A stretch of DNA of 57,214 nt. Origin: Oscillospiraceae bacterium. GTDB lineage: Bacteria > Bacillota > Clostridia > UMGS1810. The position numbers and the translations under genes were made by a program. The notes below the pieces were generated by a model. That model was not told where the DNA came from. It worked only from the letters and a program-made list of their open reading frames with translations, and did no database searches. The stretch spans positions 1 to 57,214 of the forward strand of contig JAJXRJ010000004.1 in NCBI GenBank assembly GCA_021629085.1. Reading direction: 5' to 3'. Below, one piece after another: positions 25,070 to 32,749 of this stretch (positions are counted from its first letter, which is position 1; the number at the start of each line of letters is the position of its first letter).

Positions 25070-26023
25070 TCATTCCTTATCAATATTATAAAATGGGATT
25101 TTTTTCACCGCAAAGGATCTGCCGTACAAATAGGACAGCAAACCGCTGTCCCCCGTGTCCAAAAAGGTGATCCGGCAGGCATAGAGTGCCTGGTATGGCA
25201 TGTGAAACTGCCGGTTAAAGGCACCCACGCCATACTTTCCATCCCCTAAAAGCGGATGCCCCACATGCGCGAAATGCGCGCGGATTTGATGGGTGCGCCC
25301 CGTTACGAGCTCCACCTCTAACAATGAGGTGTGGGGGCGGGTTTCCAGCGTGCGGTATTTGGTGATAATTTCCCGCGCGCCGGTGGCCTTTTGGTCATAC
25401 ACATAGACGGTATTTTTTTTGCAGTCTTTAAAAAGATATCCGGTAAGCGTGCCCTCTTTTGGAGTGATTTGGCCCTTTATCAGACACTGGTAACGTTTTT
25501 CAATTTCCCGGTTTTTGATTTTTTCGTTGATGATTTTTAAGCTTTGCGCATTTTTTGCCGCAATGACAATGCCGCCGGTGTTGCGGTCTATGCGGTTGCA
25601 CAGGGCGGGTGCAAAGGCATTTTCCTCTTTGGGGCGGTATTCGCCTTTTTGATATAGATACGCCTTGATATGGTCAATGAGCGTGCCGTGCTTTTCACTG
25701 CTGTCTTCATGCACCACCATGCCGGGTTGTTTGTCTATAAGAAGCAGGTTTTCATCCTCATACACAATGGTTAAGCGGGGCTCTAGGTGCAAAAACGAAG
25801 GGGGCGTTGCCCGGTCGGGAAAGCGTTCATCGTTAATATAGAGCGAAAGGGTATCGCCGCAGCAGAGCTTTGTATCAATATCTGCCCGTTTGCCGTTTAA
25901 TTTCACCCGCTTTTTGCGGATGTAGCGGTAAATTTCATTTTTGGGCATGGTTTTAAAATACTTGGCCAAAAATTTGTCCAGCCGCTGTCCGGCGTCATTT
26001 TGGCCAATGGTTACTGTCCTCAT
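25070..26023 (-). CDS. RluA-family pseudouridine synthase (RluC/RluD-like)
   Basis: A 317-residue pseudouridine synthase that modifies 23S rRNA uridines. The N-terminal S4 RNA-binding domain (GQRLDKFLAKYF...KRVKLNGKRAD) is followed by the catalytic domain. The catalytic Asp is in NRIDRNTGG, where most members have HRLDxxTSG, and the conserved GRTHQIRAHFAHVGHPLLGD follows. DKQPGMVVHEDS is the third family motif. It overlaps the larC-like gene by four bases and recR begins 7 bases after it, so all are co-translated from one transcript. Target positions cannot be assigned. Confidence 0.9.
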   Translation of the reverse strand: MRTVTIGQNDAGQRLDKFLAKYFKTMPKNEIYRYIRKKRVKLNGKRADIDTKLCCGDTLSLYINDERFPDRATPPSFLHLEPRLTIVYEDENLLLIDKQPGMVVHEDSSEKHGTLIDHIKAYLYQKGEYRPKEENAFAPALCNRIDRNTGGIVIAAKNAQSLKIINEKIKNREIEKRYQCLIKGQITPKEGTLTGYLFKDCKKNTVYVYDQKATGAREIITKYRTLETRPHTSLLEVELVTGRTHQIRAHFAHVGHPLLGDGKYGVGAFNRQFHMPYQALYACRITFLDTGDSGLLSYLYGRSFAVKKIPFYNIDKE

Positions 26024-26757
26024 CTTGCTAAAACCTCTTTTGAAATGTAGCTTACATTTTGGAATTCCATCCGGTCAAGCTCCATGGAAGTTTCAAAAAA
26101 GTCGCTGAGCGTATCCGGGGTGGTGTGCCCCGTTATCACCCGCAGTAAGCGGCCGTCTGCACCGCCATAGCCGATTTTTGCAATCTCCATTTCAGGGATG
26201 GGGCCGTATTCGTGTGTATGGGCCGCAATGAGTGCCACGCCGTCTGGTGTGCAAAACGGCTCGGCGCTTTCTAAAATGCGATAGGGCACACGATACGTTT
26301 TTAGCAGGGCAAGCACTTCGGGCAGCGGCAGCGGGACGCCGTCTTTTACGCCCATGCCGTCGCGCAGCGGCGCACTCATGCACTTGTCGCTAAAAAGCGC
26401 GCCAATGAGCGCACAGCAGGCGACAATTTCCAAAAAAACGTCCGATGGGACGGCGTTTAATTTTTCAATGACGCTGACCGCGCGTGAAACGGCCGGCGGC
26501 GAAAATGAAGCGCGGGAAAGCAGGGCAAGCGCTTGATCTTTCTGCAGGGCGGGATGGTCGGTTTTTACCGATGCAGCCGTACAGTCAATGGCGTTTATTT
26601 GCGTTTTGTTTGCGCAAAGCTCGTATGTAAAACCGGGGTTTAACTGCAAAAGCGCATTGTCCGCCACCTGCTTGTCCAATCCCAAATCCAAAAGCGCCCC
26701 CAAAAGCCGTTTTGCACACACGCCTGCAAAGCAGTCAAAATAGAGGATATTCACCAA
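26020..26757 (-). CDS. LarC-like protein, N-terminal (LarC1) part only
   Basis: A 245-residue protein resembling the N-terminal region of LarC (DUF111), the CTP-dependent nickel insertase that makes the nickel-pincer cofactor. Matching segments are ILYFDCFAGV at the N-terminus, LPLPEVLALLK, CTPDGVALIAA and EIAKIGYGGA. Full LarC is about 400 residues; the C-terminal domain is absent and the next gene starts at once. The usual SGDM after the N-terminal motif is replaced by CAKRL, so key residues may be lost. No larA, larB or larE is in the window. The start is a TTG at 26755-26757 or the adjacent GTG at 26752-26754. It may be a repurposed or decaying relative. Confidence 0.75.
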   Translation of the reverse strand: MVNILYFDCFAGVCAKRLLGALLDLGLDKQVADNALLQLNPGFTYELCANKTQINAIDCTAASVKTDHPALQKDQALALLSRASFSPPAVSRAVSVIEKLNAVPSDVFLEIVACCALIGALFSDKCMSAPLRDGMGVKDGVPLPLPEVLALLKTYRVPYRILESAEPFCTPDGVALIAAHTHEYGPIPEMEIAKIGYGGADGRLLRVITGHTTPDTLSDFFETSMELDRMEFQNVSYISKEVLAR

Positions 26758-26777
26758 ATCAACTTCCCTTCCAAAAT

Positions 26778-27608
26778 TTAATATTTGATTGTGTCAAGGA
26801 CGTTGCGGACCATTTGGTGTGACACGGTTGACAAAAATTTTTCTGGATACGTAAGCGCTGTTTCCAACAGTTTTTTTGCCTCGTCTTTTTTGCCCTGCTT
26901 AAGTTTTACCAGGCCATAGTTGTAATAGGGCTCAATAAACGTGGGGTTTTTAGAAAGCAGAGCGGTATAGATTTCCTCTGCTTTGTCAAGCTGTCCCAAA
27001 AGATAGTAGTTTTGCCCCAGGTTGTCTATAATGATGTAGTTATCCGGGTTAAAATCCATTGCCTCTAAATTTAGTTTGAGCGCCTTGTCCAGCTGATGGT
27101 CCTGCAAATAAAAATAGCCGATCACGCCGTAGAGTGCAGTGGTTTTAAAATTGCTGTCATAAATTTCTTGCACCGTCAAAATGGCTTTTTTTAAGTCGCC
27201 CGACTTCCACTTGATCAGCGCGCGGTTGAGCTTGGCGGTCATCAGCTCTTGCCGGCTGAGGGTAGCGCGCTGATCGGTGCAGATTTTGTCAATGAGCTGT
27301 TCGCTTTTTTCAAGCTGGCCGTCCCGCAGCAGCAAATAGGCATACGTTAACGCGTGCTGCGGTTTCATAGAGCCGGTGCGGTATGCCCGCGCAAAGGTGC
27401 GAAACGCCTTTTTTTTGTCTTTGCCAAACTGCAGCTGCGCCAGTATGGTAAGAACCGTCGCGCGTTTGACAAACGCCGTTCCCAACAAGAGGACTACGCC
27501 CGTCAATACGCCGTAAAGCGCGCCAAAGCGGGATGCAAAGAGCACCGCGAAAAAAAACACTAAAATGTAGGCAAACCCTTGTAATATACTTTTGTAAAAC
27601 TGCTGCAT
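26778..27608 (-). CDS. Membrane-anchored TPR protein
   Basis: A 276-residue protein with two N-terminal membrane helices (about 9-47) followed by a cytoplasmic tetratricopeptide-repeat region (about 70-260). Repeats are visible as LDKALKLNLEAMDFNPDN, LDKAEEIYTALLSKNP and GKKDEAKKLLETAL. It is probably a scaffold for protein interactions. It lies between asnS and the larC-like gene with gaps of 12 and 20 bases. No specific function is recognised. Confidence 0.85.
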   Translation of the reverse strand: MQQFYKSILQGFAYILVFFFAVLFASRFGALYGVLTGVVLLLGTAFVKRATVLTILAQLQFGKDKKKAFRTFARAYRTGSMKPQHALTYAYLLLRDGQLEKSEQLIDKICTDQRATLSRQELMTAKLNRALIKWKSGDLKKAILTVQEIYDSNFKTTALYGVIGYFYLQDHQLDKALKLNLEAMDFNPDNYIIIDNLGQNYYLLGQLDKAEEIYTALLSKNPTFIEPYYNYGLVKLKQGKKDEAKKLLETALTYPEKFLSTVSHQMVRNVLDTIKY

Positions 27609-27620
27609 CCATCTCTCTCC

Positions 27621-28994
27621 TTAAAATTCTGCATTGTTCACCGTGCGGGGGAAGGGGATGACGTCCCGGATGTTTCCCATGCCGGTGAGATATAAAATGG
27701 CGCGCTCAAATCCCAGGCCAAAGCCTGCGTGCGGCGTACTGCCATATTTCCGGAGGTCCAAATACCATTCGTAGTTTTGGGGGTTCATGCCAAGCGCTTC
27801 CATTTTTTGCTTGAGCACAAAAAAGTCGTCCTCCCGCTGGCTGCCGCCAATGATTTCCCCCACGCCCGGTACCAAGAGATCCATAGCGGCAACCGTTTTG
27901 CCGTCGCCGTTGGCCTTCATATAAAACGCCTTGATTTCCTTTGGATAATCTGTGACAAACACCGGACGGCGTACAATCTGTTCGGTGAGGCAGCGCTCAT
28001 GCTCGGTTTGCAGGTCTGCGCCCCAGCGTACGGGGTAGTCAAATGCTTGCCCGCTCTTTTCCAAAAGTGAAATGGCCTCGGTGTAAGTGACATGTGCAAA
28101 CTCACTTTGCAGCACCGCATTTAACCGCGAAAGCAAGCCCTGGTCCACAAATTGGTTAAAAAACGCCATTTCTTCCGGTAGGGTTTCTAAAAGGTCGCGG
28201 ATGATATATTTTAATAAGTCCTCCGCAAGCCGCATGTCGTCATTTAAGCCGGCAAATGCCATTTCAGGCTCAATCATCCAAAATTCCGCCGCATGGCGGG
28301 GGGTATTGGAATGCTCCGCGCGGAAGGTGGGGCCAAAGGTATACACCTTTTGAAAAGCCATGGCATAGGTTTCGGCCTCTAACTGCCCGCTCACGGTGAG
28401 GTTGGTGGGCTTGCCAAAAAAGTCCTGCGCACTGTCTTGTTTTTTGCCAGTTTCAAAATCCAATGTCGTCACGCGAAACATCTCGCCCGCGCCCTCTGCG
28501 TCGCTGGATGTGATGATGGGCGTGTGCACATACAAAAATCCGCGCTCCTGGAAAAACTGGTGGATGGCATAGGCCACCCGGGAACGCACGCGGAACACCG
28601 CCGAAAAGGTGTTGGTGCGCGGCCGGAGATGCGCAATGGTGCGCAGATATTCAAAAGAATGCCGCTTTTTTTGAAGCGGGTAGTCTGGCGACGATGGTCC
28701 CACAATCAAAATGTCAGACGCCGCAAGCTCAAACGGCTGTTTGGCGTCCGGCGTCTGCACCACCGTCCCCAAAACCCGGATACTTGCGCCCACGTTGAGC
28801 TTGGCAATCTGCCCGAAGTTGGCAATCGTATCCTTTGCAAACACCACCTGCAAATTTTGATAAAAGGTGCCGTCGTTTAGTTCAATAAACCCAAACCGGT
28901 TGGATGCACGGATGCTTCGCACCCATCCCTGCACCGCTGTTTGGGTAAATTGCTCCGGTGCGCGGTAAATCTGCTTGATATCTGAAATTTCCAT
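27621..28994 (-). CDS. asnS: Asparaginyl-tRNA synthetase
   Basis: A 457-residue class IIb synthetase charging tRNA-Asn. The OB-fold (about 18-105; VQGWVRSIRASNRFGFIEL) precedes the catalytic core with motif 2 near TFRAEHSNTPRHAAEFWMIE and motif 3 GFGLGFERAILYLTG. I chose the ATG at 28992-28994, with GGAGGAAGTT immediately upstream; longer readings run into comM. The AsnRS rather than AspRS assignment rests on overall similarity, and the HxxxFWMIEPE segment is typical of AsnRS. Confidence 0.94.
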   Translation of the reverse strand: MEISDIKQIYRAPEQFTQTAVQGWVRSIRASNRFGFIELNDGTFYQNLQVVFAKDTIANFGQIAKLNVGASIRVLGTVVQTPDAKQPFELAASDILIVGPSSPDYPLQKKRHSFEYLRTIAHLRPRTNTFSAVFRVRSRVAYAIHQFFQERGFLYVHTPIITSSDAEGAGEMFRVTTLDFETGKKQDSAQDFFGKPTNLTVSGQLEAETYAMAFQKVYTFGPTFRAEHSNTPRHAAEFWMIEPEMAFAGLNDDMRLAEDLLKYIIRDLLETLPEEMAFFNQFVDQGLLSRLNAVLQSEFAHVTYTEAISLLEKSGQAFDYPVRWGADLQTEHERCLTEQIVRRPVFVTDYPKEIKAFYMKANGDGKTVAAMDLLVPGVGEIIGGSQREDDFFVLKQKMEALGMNPQNYEWYLDLRKYGSTPHAGFGLGFERAILYLTGMGNIRDVIPFPRTVNNAEF

Positions 28995-29007
28995 AACTTC
29001 CTCCATT

Positions 29008-30546
29008 TTAGCGCTCGCGCCAATATTTTTTGTCAAGGCTTCGATAACTGATAGCCTCGGCAATATGTATGGATTCAATGCGCTCGCTGCCCGCAAGGTC
29101 TGCAATGGTGCGCGCCACCTTCCGGATGCGGCTGTGCGCCCTGGCGCTTAAGCCCAACCGTTCAAACACCTGTTTTAAAAGCGCTTTGCCCTCCTTATCC
29201 AGCGCACAGTATTTGTCCAAATCGGATTCGGAAAGCTGTGCATTGGCATAAATTTCACGGCCGGAAAACCGCTCCATCTGAATTTGCCGCGCCTGATTGA
29301 CCCGGCTTCGGATATCTGCAGAGCACTCAGATGTTTGCGTGGAAGAAAGGGAATCATAATCCACAGCAGGCACTTCAATTTGAATATCAAACCGGTCTAG
29401 CATGGGGCCGGAAATTTTTGATAAATACCGCTGGATTTGCGTTTTTGTACAGGTGCATGTGTGCGTCGCATCGCCAAAATACCCGCACTTGCAGGGGTTC
29501 ATGCTGGCAACCAGCATGGCTTGGCTGGGAAAGGTATAGGTGCCAGCCACACGGCCGACGGTGAACTTGCCGTCTTCCAGCGGCTGGCGCATGGCGTCTA
29601 TGGTATCCTTTTTAAATTCGGGGAATTCATCCAAAAACAGTACGCCGCGATGGGCCAGGCTGATTTCCCCCGGCTTAGGCACCGTCCCGCCGCCTGTGAT
29701 GGCCTGGGAGGAAATGGTGTGGTGCGGGTTGCGGAACGGCCGCGTGCGGACAAGGGGCGTATCGGCTGGCAGCTTGCCGGCAATGGAATAAATTTTGGTA
29801 ATTTCTAACGCTTCCGAAAAGGAAAGGTCGGGGAGGATGGAAGGCAGGCGTTTGGCAAGCATGGTTTTACCAGAGCCGGGCGCGCCAATCATGAGAATAT
29901 TGTGTGCGCCTGCTGCTGCAACCTCCAGCGCCCGCTTTGCCGCGGCCTGCCCCTTGACGTCGCAAAAATCGGGATATTGCTCATTGCCGCCGTTAAAATA
30001 GGCGTCAATATCAATTTTTTGGGGGGAAAGGAGCGCCTCGCCGTTTAAGTGGTTTACCACTTGTGTCAAATGGGATGCCGCATAGATGTTGACCCCCTTC
30101 ACAACTGCGGCTTCTGCTGCATTTTCGGCGGGGACAATCATATGCTGGATGCCGCACTCCCTTGCAAGGATGGCCATGGGGAGCACACCGCATACCCGGC
30201 GCAGGGCGCCGTCAAGCGCAAGCTCGCCCAGAATGAGATAGCCGTCCAAATTGTCACATGTAATCAGGCCGCAGGAGAATAGAATGGCAACTGCAATGGG
30301 AAGGTCAAAGCATGCGCCTTCTTTTTTTGTGTCAGCCGGTGCAAGATTGACAATGATTTTTTTAGAAGGAAACAAGTATTCACAGTTTTTAATTGCCGCC
30401 TTAATCCGCTCTTTGGACTCCTTGACTGCGGCGTCGGGCAGGCCCACGATATCCATCGAGGGGATACCGTTTAAAAGGTCGGTTTCCACTGTCACAGTCT
30501 TTGCTTCAATACCTGAAAGACTACAGGTTTTCACGGTTGCAACCAT
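29008..30546 (-). CDS. comM: ComM/YifB-family AAA+ ATPase (Mg-chelatase-like)
   Basis: A 512-residue protein. An N-terminal Lon-protease-like fold domain (about 1-180) is followed by the Mg-chelatase-type AAA+ core. Walker A is GAPGSGKTMLAKRLPSILP, Walker B is GVLFLDEFPEF and a C-rich insert CKCGYFGDATHTCTC follows. The C-terminal YifB domain (ALDKEGKALLKQVFERLGLS) is present. ComM is a helicase that promotes branch migration in natural transformation in Proteobacteria; the role in Bacillota is less clear. I chose the ATG at 30544-30546. It is the first gene of the comM-asnS-TPR-larC-rlu-recR run, and the link to recR suggests a shared recombination theme. Confidence 0.93.
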   Translation of the reverse strand: MVATVKTCSLSGIEAKTVTVETDLLNGIPSMDIVGLPDAAVKESKERIKAAIKNCEYLFPSKKIIVNLAPADTKKEGACFDLPIAVAILFSCGLITCDNLDGYLILGELALDGALRRVCGVLPMAILARECGIQHMIVPAENAAEAAVVKGVNIYAASHLTQVVNHLNGEALLSPQKIDIDAYFNGGNEQYPDFCDVKGQAAAKRALEVAAAGAHNILMIGAPGSGKTMLAKRLPSILPDLSFSEALEITKIYSIAGKLPADTPLVRTRPFRNPHHTISSQAITGGGTVPKPGEISLAHRGVLFLDEFPEFKKDTIDAMRQPLEDGKFTVGRVAGTYTFPSQAMLVASMNPCKCGYFGDATHTCTCTKTQIQRYLSKISGPMLDRFDIQIEVPAVDYDSLSSTQTSECSADIRSRVNQARQIQMERFSGREIYANAQLSESDLDKYCALDKEGKALLKQVFERLGLSARAHSRIRKVARTIADLAGSERIESIHIAEAISYRSLDKKYWRER

Positions 30547-30676
30547 CGTTTCACTTCCCAAGCTTCCTTAATTTTAATATCCTTATTATCTTACCATAAA
30601 TGATAAAAAATTTCCACTCTTTTTCAAAATAATTCAAATTTTTCAGAAAAATTTTTTATTTTTTTGAAAAAAGGGG

Positions 30677-30705
30677 TTGACAAATCAAAACATTAGGTGT
30701 ATAAT
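30677..30705 (+). promoter_or_regulatory. Consensus promoter of the ctsR operon
   Basis: TTGACA (30677-30682) and TATAAT (30700-30705) are both perfect with a 17-base spacer. The predicted start near 30712 falls at the CtsR operator. Confidence 0.88.
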
Positions 30706-30713
30706 GCACTTAA

Positions 30714-30736
30714 AGTCAAAGAAAGTCAAAGTCAAA
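30714..30736 (+). promoter_or_regulatory. CtsR operator with an extra half-site
   Basis: AGTCAAA, GAA, AGTCAAA (30714-30730) fits the CtsR consensus of two RGTCAAA heptads separated by NAN. A third GTCAAA follows directly at 30731-30736. The site overlaps the transcription start of ctsR, consistent with autorepression released by heat. Confidence 0.88.
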
Positions 30737-30759
30737 CGATGTCGAAGGGGGTGGTACGG

Positions 30760-31209
30760 ATGAACATCAGTGATTTAATTGAGCAGTTTATTGTGGGGCA
30801 GCTGGATGATGAACGCATGGTGGAACTAAAGCGCAATGAGCTGGCAAACGTGCTGGGATGCGTCCCGTCGCAAATCAACTATGTAATTTCCACCCGGTTT
30901 ACCACCGAGCGCGGCTATATTGTGGAAAGCCGGCGCGGCGGAGGCGGATATATCAAAATCACCCGTGTCAAGGTGCCGGCAGGCGATGAGCTGATGCATG
31001 TCATCAACAGTGTTGGCACTTCGGTGGATGCAAAAACGGTGGAAGCAATTTTAAACAACCTTACGGCAGATGGTATCATTTCGCCGGAATCGGCAAACAT
31101 CATCTTATCGGCGTGTTCCGACAAGGCGCTTCGCATCATTGCAGGCGCCAAAGACCGCAATGTGCTGCGGGCAGATATTTTTAAGACCGTGTTAATCGGG
31201 CTGGTGTAA
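30760..31209 (+). CDS. ctsR: Transcriptional repressor CtsR
   Basis: A 149-residue CtsR, the heat-sensing repressor of clp genes. The N-terminal winged helix is followed by the arginine- and glycine-rich wing SRRGGGGYIKI with the family's tetraglycine tip, which acts as thermosensor. The C-terminal dimerisation domain follows. I chose the ATG at 30760, after an AAGGGGG site. It is the first gene of ctsR-mcsA-mcsB-clpC. Confidence 0.96.
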   Translation: MNISDLIEQFIVGQLDDERMVELKRNELANVLGCVPSQINYVISTRFTTERGYIVESRRGGGGYIKITRVKVPAGDELMHVINSVGTSVDAKTVEAILNNLTADGIISPESANIILSACSDKALRIIAGAKDRNVLRADIFKTVLIGLV

Positions 31210-31226
31210 AAGGAGGTTTTTTACTT

Positions 31227-31730
31227 ATGTTATGTAATCAATGCAAGAAGAAAACGGCAAATTTCCACTATAAACAAATTATAAACGGTCAGGTGCAGGA
31301 AGTACATCTTTGCGACGAATGTGCTGCAAAACAAGGGTATTTTGACCACTATCATGACCCATTTGATTTCGGCAACATTTTAAATGAGTTCCTTTCCATG
31401 GGGATTTCTGCACCTAAGCAGACGCCGGGTGGCGTGTGCAGCAAGTGCGGGATGGAGTTTGACACATTCCGCGAAACCGGGCTTTTGGGATGCCCCGCCT
31501 GCTATGAACAGTTTTCCAGTGCGGTCCGCTCTATTTTGCCTTCCATTCAGGCAGGCGATACACACAAGGGCAAAATCTGCGGGCGCGATGGGGAACAAAT
31601 CCGGTTTCATCAAACGGTAAAGGGGCTCAAAGAGAAGTTAAAACGCGCCATATTAGACGAGCGCTATGAGGATGCGGCAAAGCTTCGTGATGAGTTGAAA
31701 AATTTGGAAGGGGGCGAAAACCGTGGCTAA
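31227..31730 (+). CDS. mcsA: McsA, activator of the protein-arginine kinase
   Basis: A 167-residue zinc-binding protein. The cysteine pairs CNQCKKK, CDECAA, CSKCGM and CPACYE are followed by a C-terminal UVR domain (DERYEDAAKLRDELKNLE). McsA binds and stimulates the arginine kinase McsB and links it to CtsR and ClpC. The stop overlaps the GTG start of mcsB by eight bases. Confidence 0.94.
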   Translation: MLCNQCKKKTANFHYKQIINGQVQEVHLCDECAAKQGYFDHYHDPFDFGNILNEFLSMGISAPKQTPGGVCSKCGMEFDTFRETGLLGCPACYEQFSSAVRSILPSIQAGDTHKGKICGRDGEQIRFHQTVKGLKEKLKRAILDERYEDAAKLRDELKNLEGGENRG

Positions 31731-32736
31731 ATGGTATCAGCAGCGCGGCTTTCAGGACGACGTGGTGTTAAGCACCCGCATCCGGCTTGCGCGAAATATT
31801 TCGGGAATCCCATTTCCCACGCGTATGACAAAAGAGGATGCCCAAAAGACGATAGACGCCGTTTCAGATGCACTTTCCGGCTTTAACTACAAATTTCATG
31901 GTTATCCGCTTGGAAAACTGGATAAAATGGAAGCACAGGCTCTTTTAGAGGAATATCAAATCAGTCCCAAAATGTTGGAGCAGAAAGAGGGAAGAGCGGT
32001 ATTTTTAAGTGCGGATAACAAGGTGAGCATTATGGTCAATGAGGAGGACCACATCCGCATGCAGTGTCTGTTTGCAGGCTTTGAAACCGAAAAGGCGTTT
32101 GATTTAATCAACAAGGTGGATGACTACTTAAGTGAAAAGATTGACTTTGCGTTTCATGAAACCTATGGATACTTAACGGCCTGTCTCACCAATGCCGGCA
32201 CCGGCATGCGGGTGTCTTACATGCTGCACCTTCCCGCGCTGTGCCTAAGCGGCAAGGCGGCCGGGCTGTTTTCGGCAGTGTCAAAGCTGGGCATTGCGGT
32301 GCGCGGCCTGTATGGAGAGGGCAGCGACGCGGCCGGGCATCTGTTTCAAATTTCCAACCAGGTGACACTGGGGCTTTCCGAGCAGGAAATCATCAGTAAA
32401 ATGACAGATGTCATCAACCAGATCATCACAAAGGAGCGGGAAATGCGAAATGCCCTGCTTAAAGAGAACAAACTGCTGGTGGAAGACAAGGTGTGGCGCT
32501 CATATGGGCTTTTGCAGCATGCGCGGCTCATGAGCACGAAGGAGCTTATGGAAACACTTTCCTATGTACGGCTGGGCATTGCCGCGTCTCTCATTGACGG
32601 CGTTTCTTTTGAGGCGGTAAACACCGCTATGATTGAATCCCGCCCAGCACATGTAATAAAGCAAAGCGGTAAGGATTTGACCCCGGCGCAGCGGGATGCG
32701 GCGCGGGCGGCGCAGCTGCGGAAGATTTTTTCGTAA
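31723..32736 (+). CDS. mcsB: Protein-arginine kinase McsB
   Basis: A 337-residue ATP:guanido phosphotransferase-family kinase that phosphorylates arginine on CtsR and on proteins destined for ClpCP. VVLSTRIRLARNISGIPFP at the N-terminus and LTNAGTGMRVSYMLHLPAL around residues 162-180 are the family motifs. The residue after the conserved Cys is Leu in ACLTN, whereas Bacillus has CPTN. GSDAAGHLFQISNQVTLG is the conserved nucleotide loop. The start is a GTG at 31723. Confidence 0.95.
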   Translation: MAKWYQQRGFQDDVVLSTRIRLARNISGIPFPTRMTKEDAQKTIDAVSDALSGFNYKFHGYPLGKLDKMEAQALLEEYQISPKMLEQKEGRAVFLSADNKVSIMVNEEDHIRMQCLFAGFETEKAFDLINKVDDYLSEKIDFAFHETYGYLTACLTNAGTGMRVSYMLHLPALCLSGKAAGLFSAVSKLGIAVRGLYGEGSDAAGHLFQISNQVTLGLSEQEIISKMTDVINQIITKEREMRNALLKENKLLVEDKVWRSYGLLQHARLMSTKELMETLSYVRLGIAASLIDGVSFEAVNTAMIESRPAHVIKQSGKDLTPAQRDAARAAQLRKIFS

Positions 32737-32749
32737 AGGAGGAATTTTT

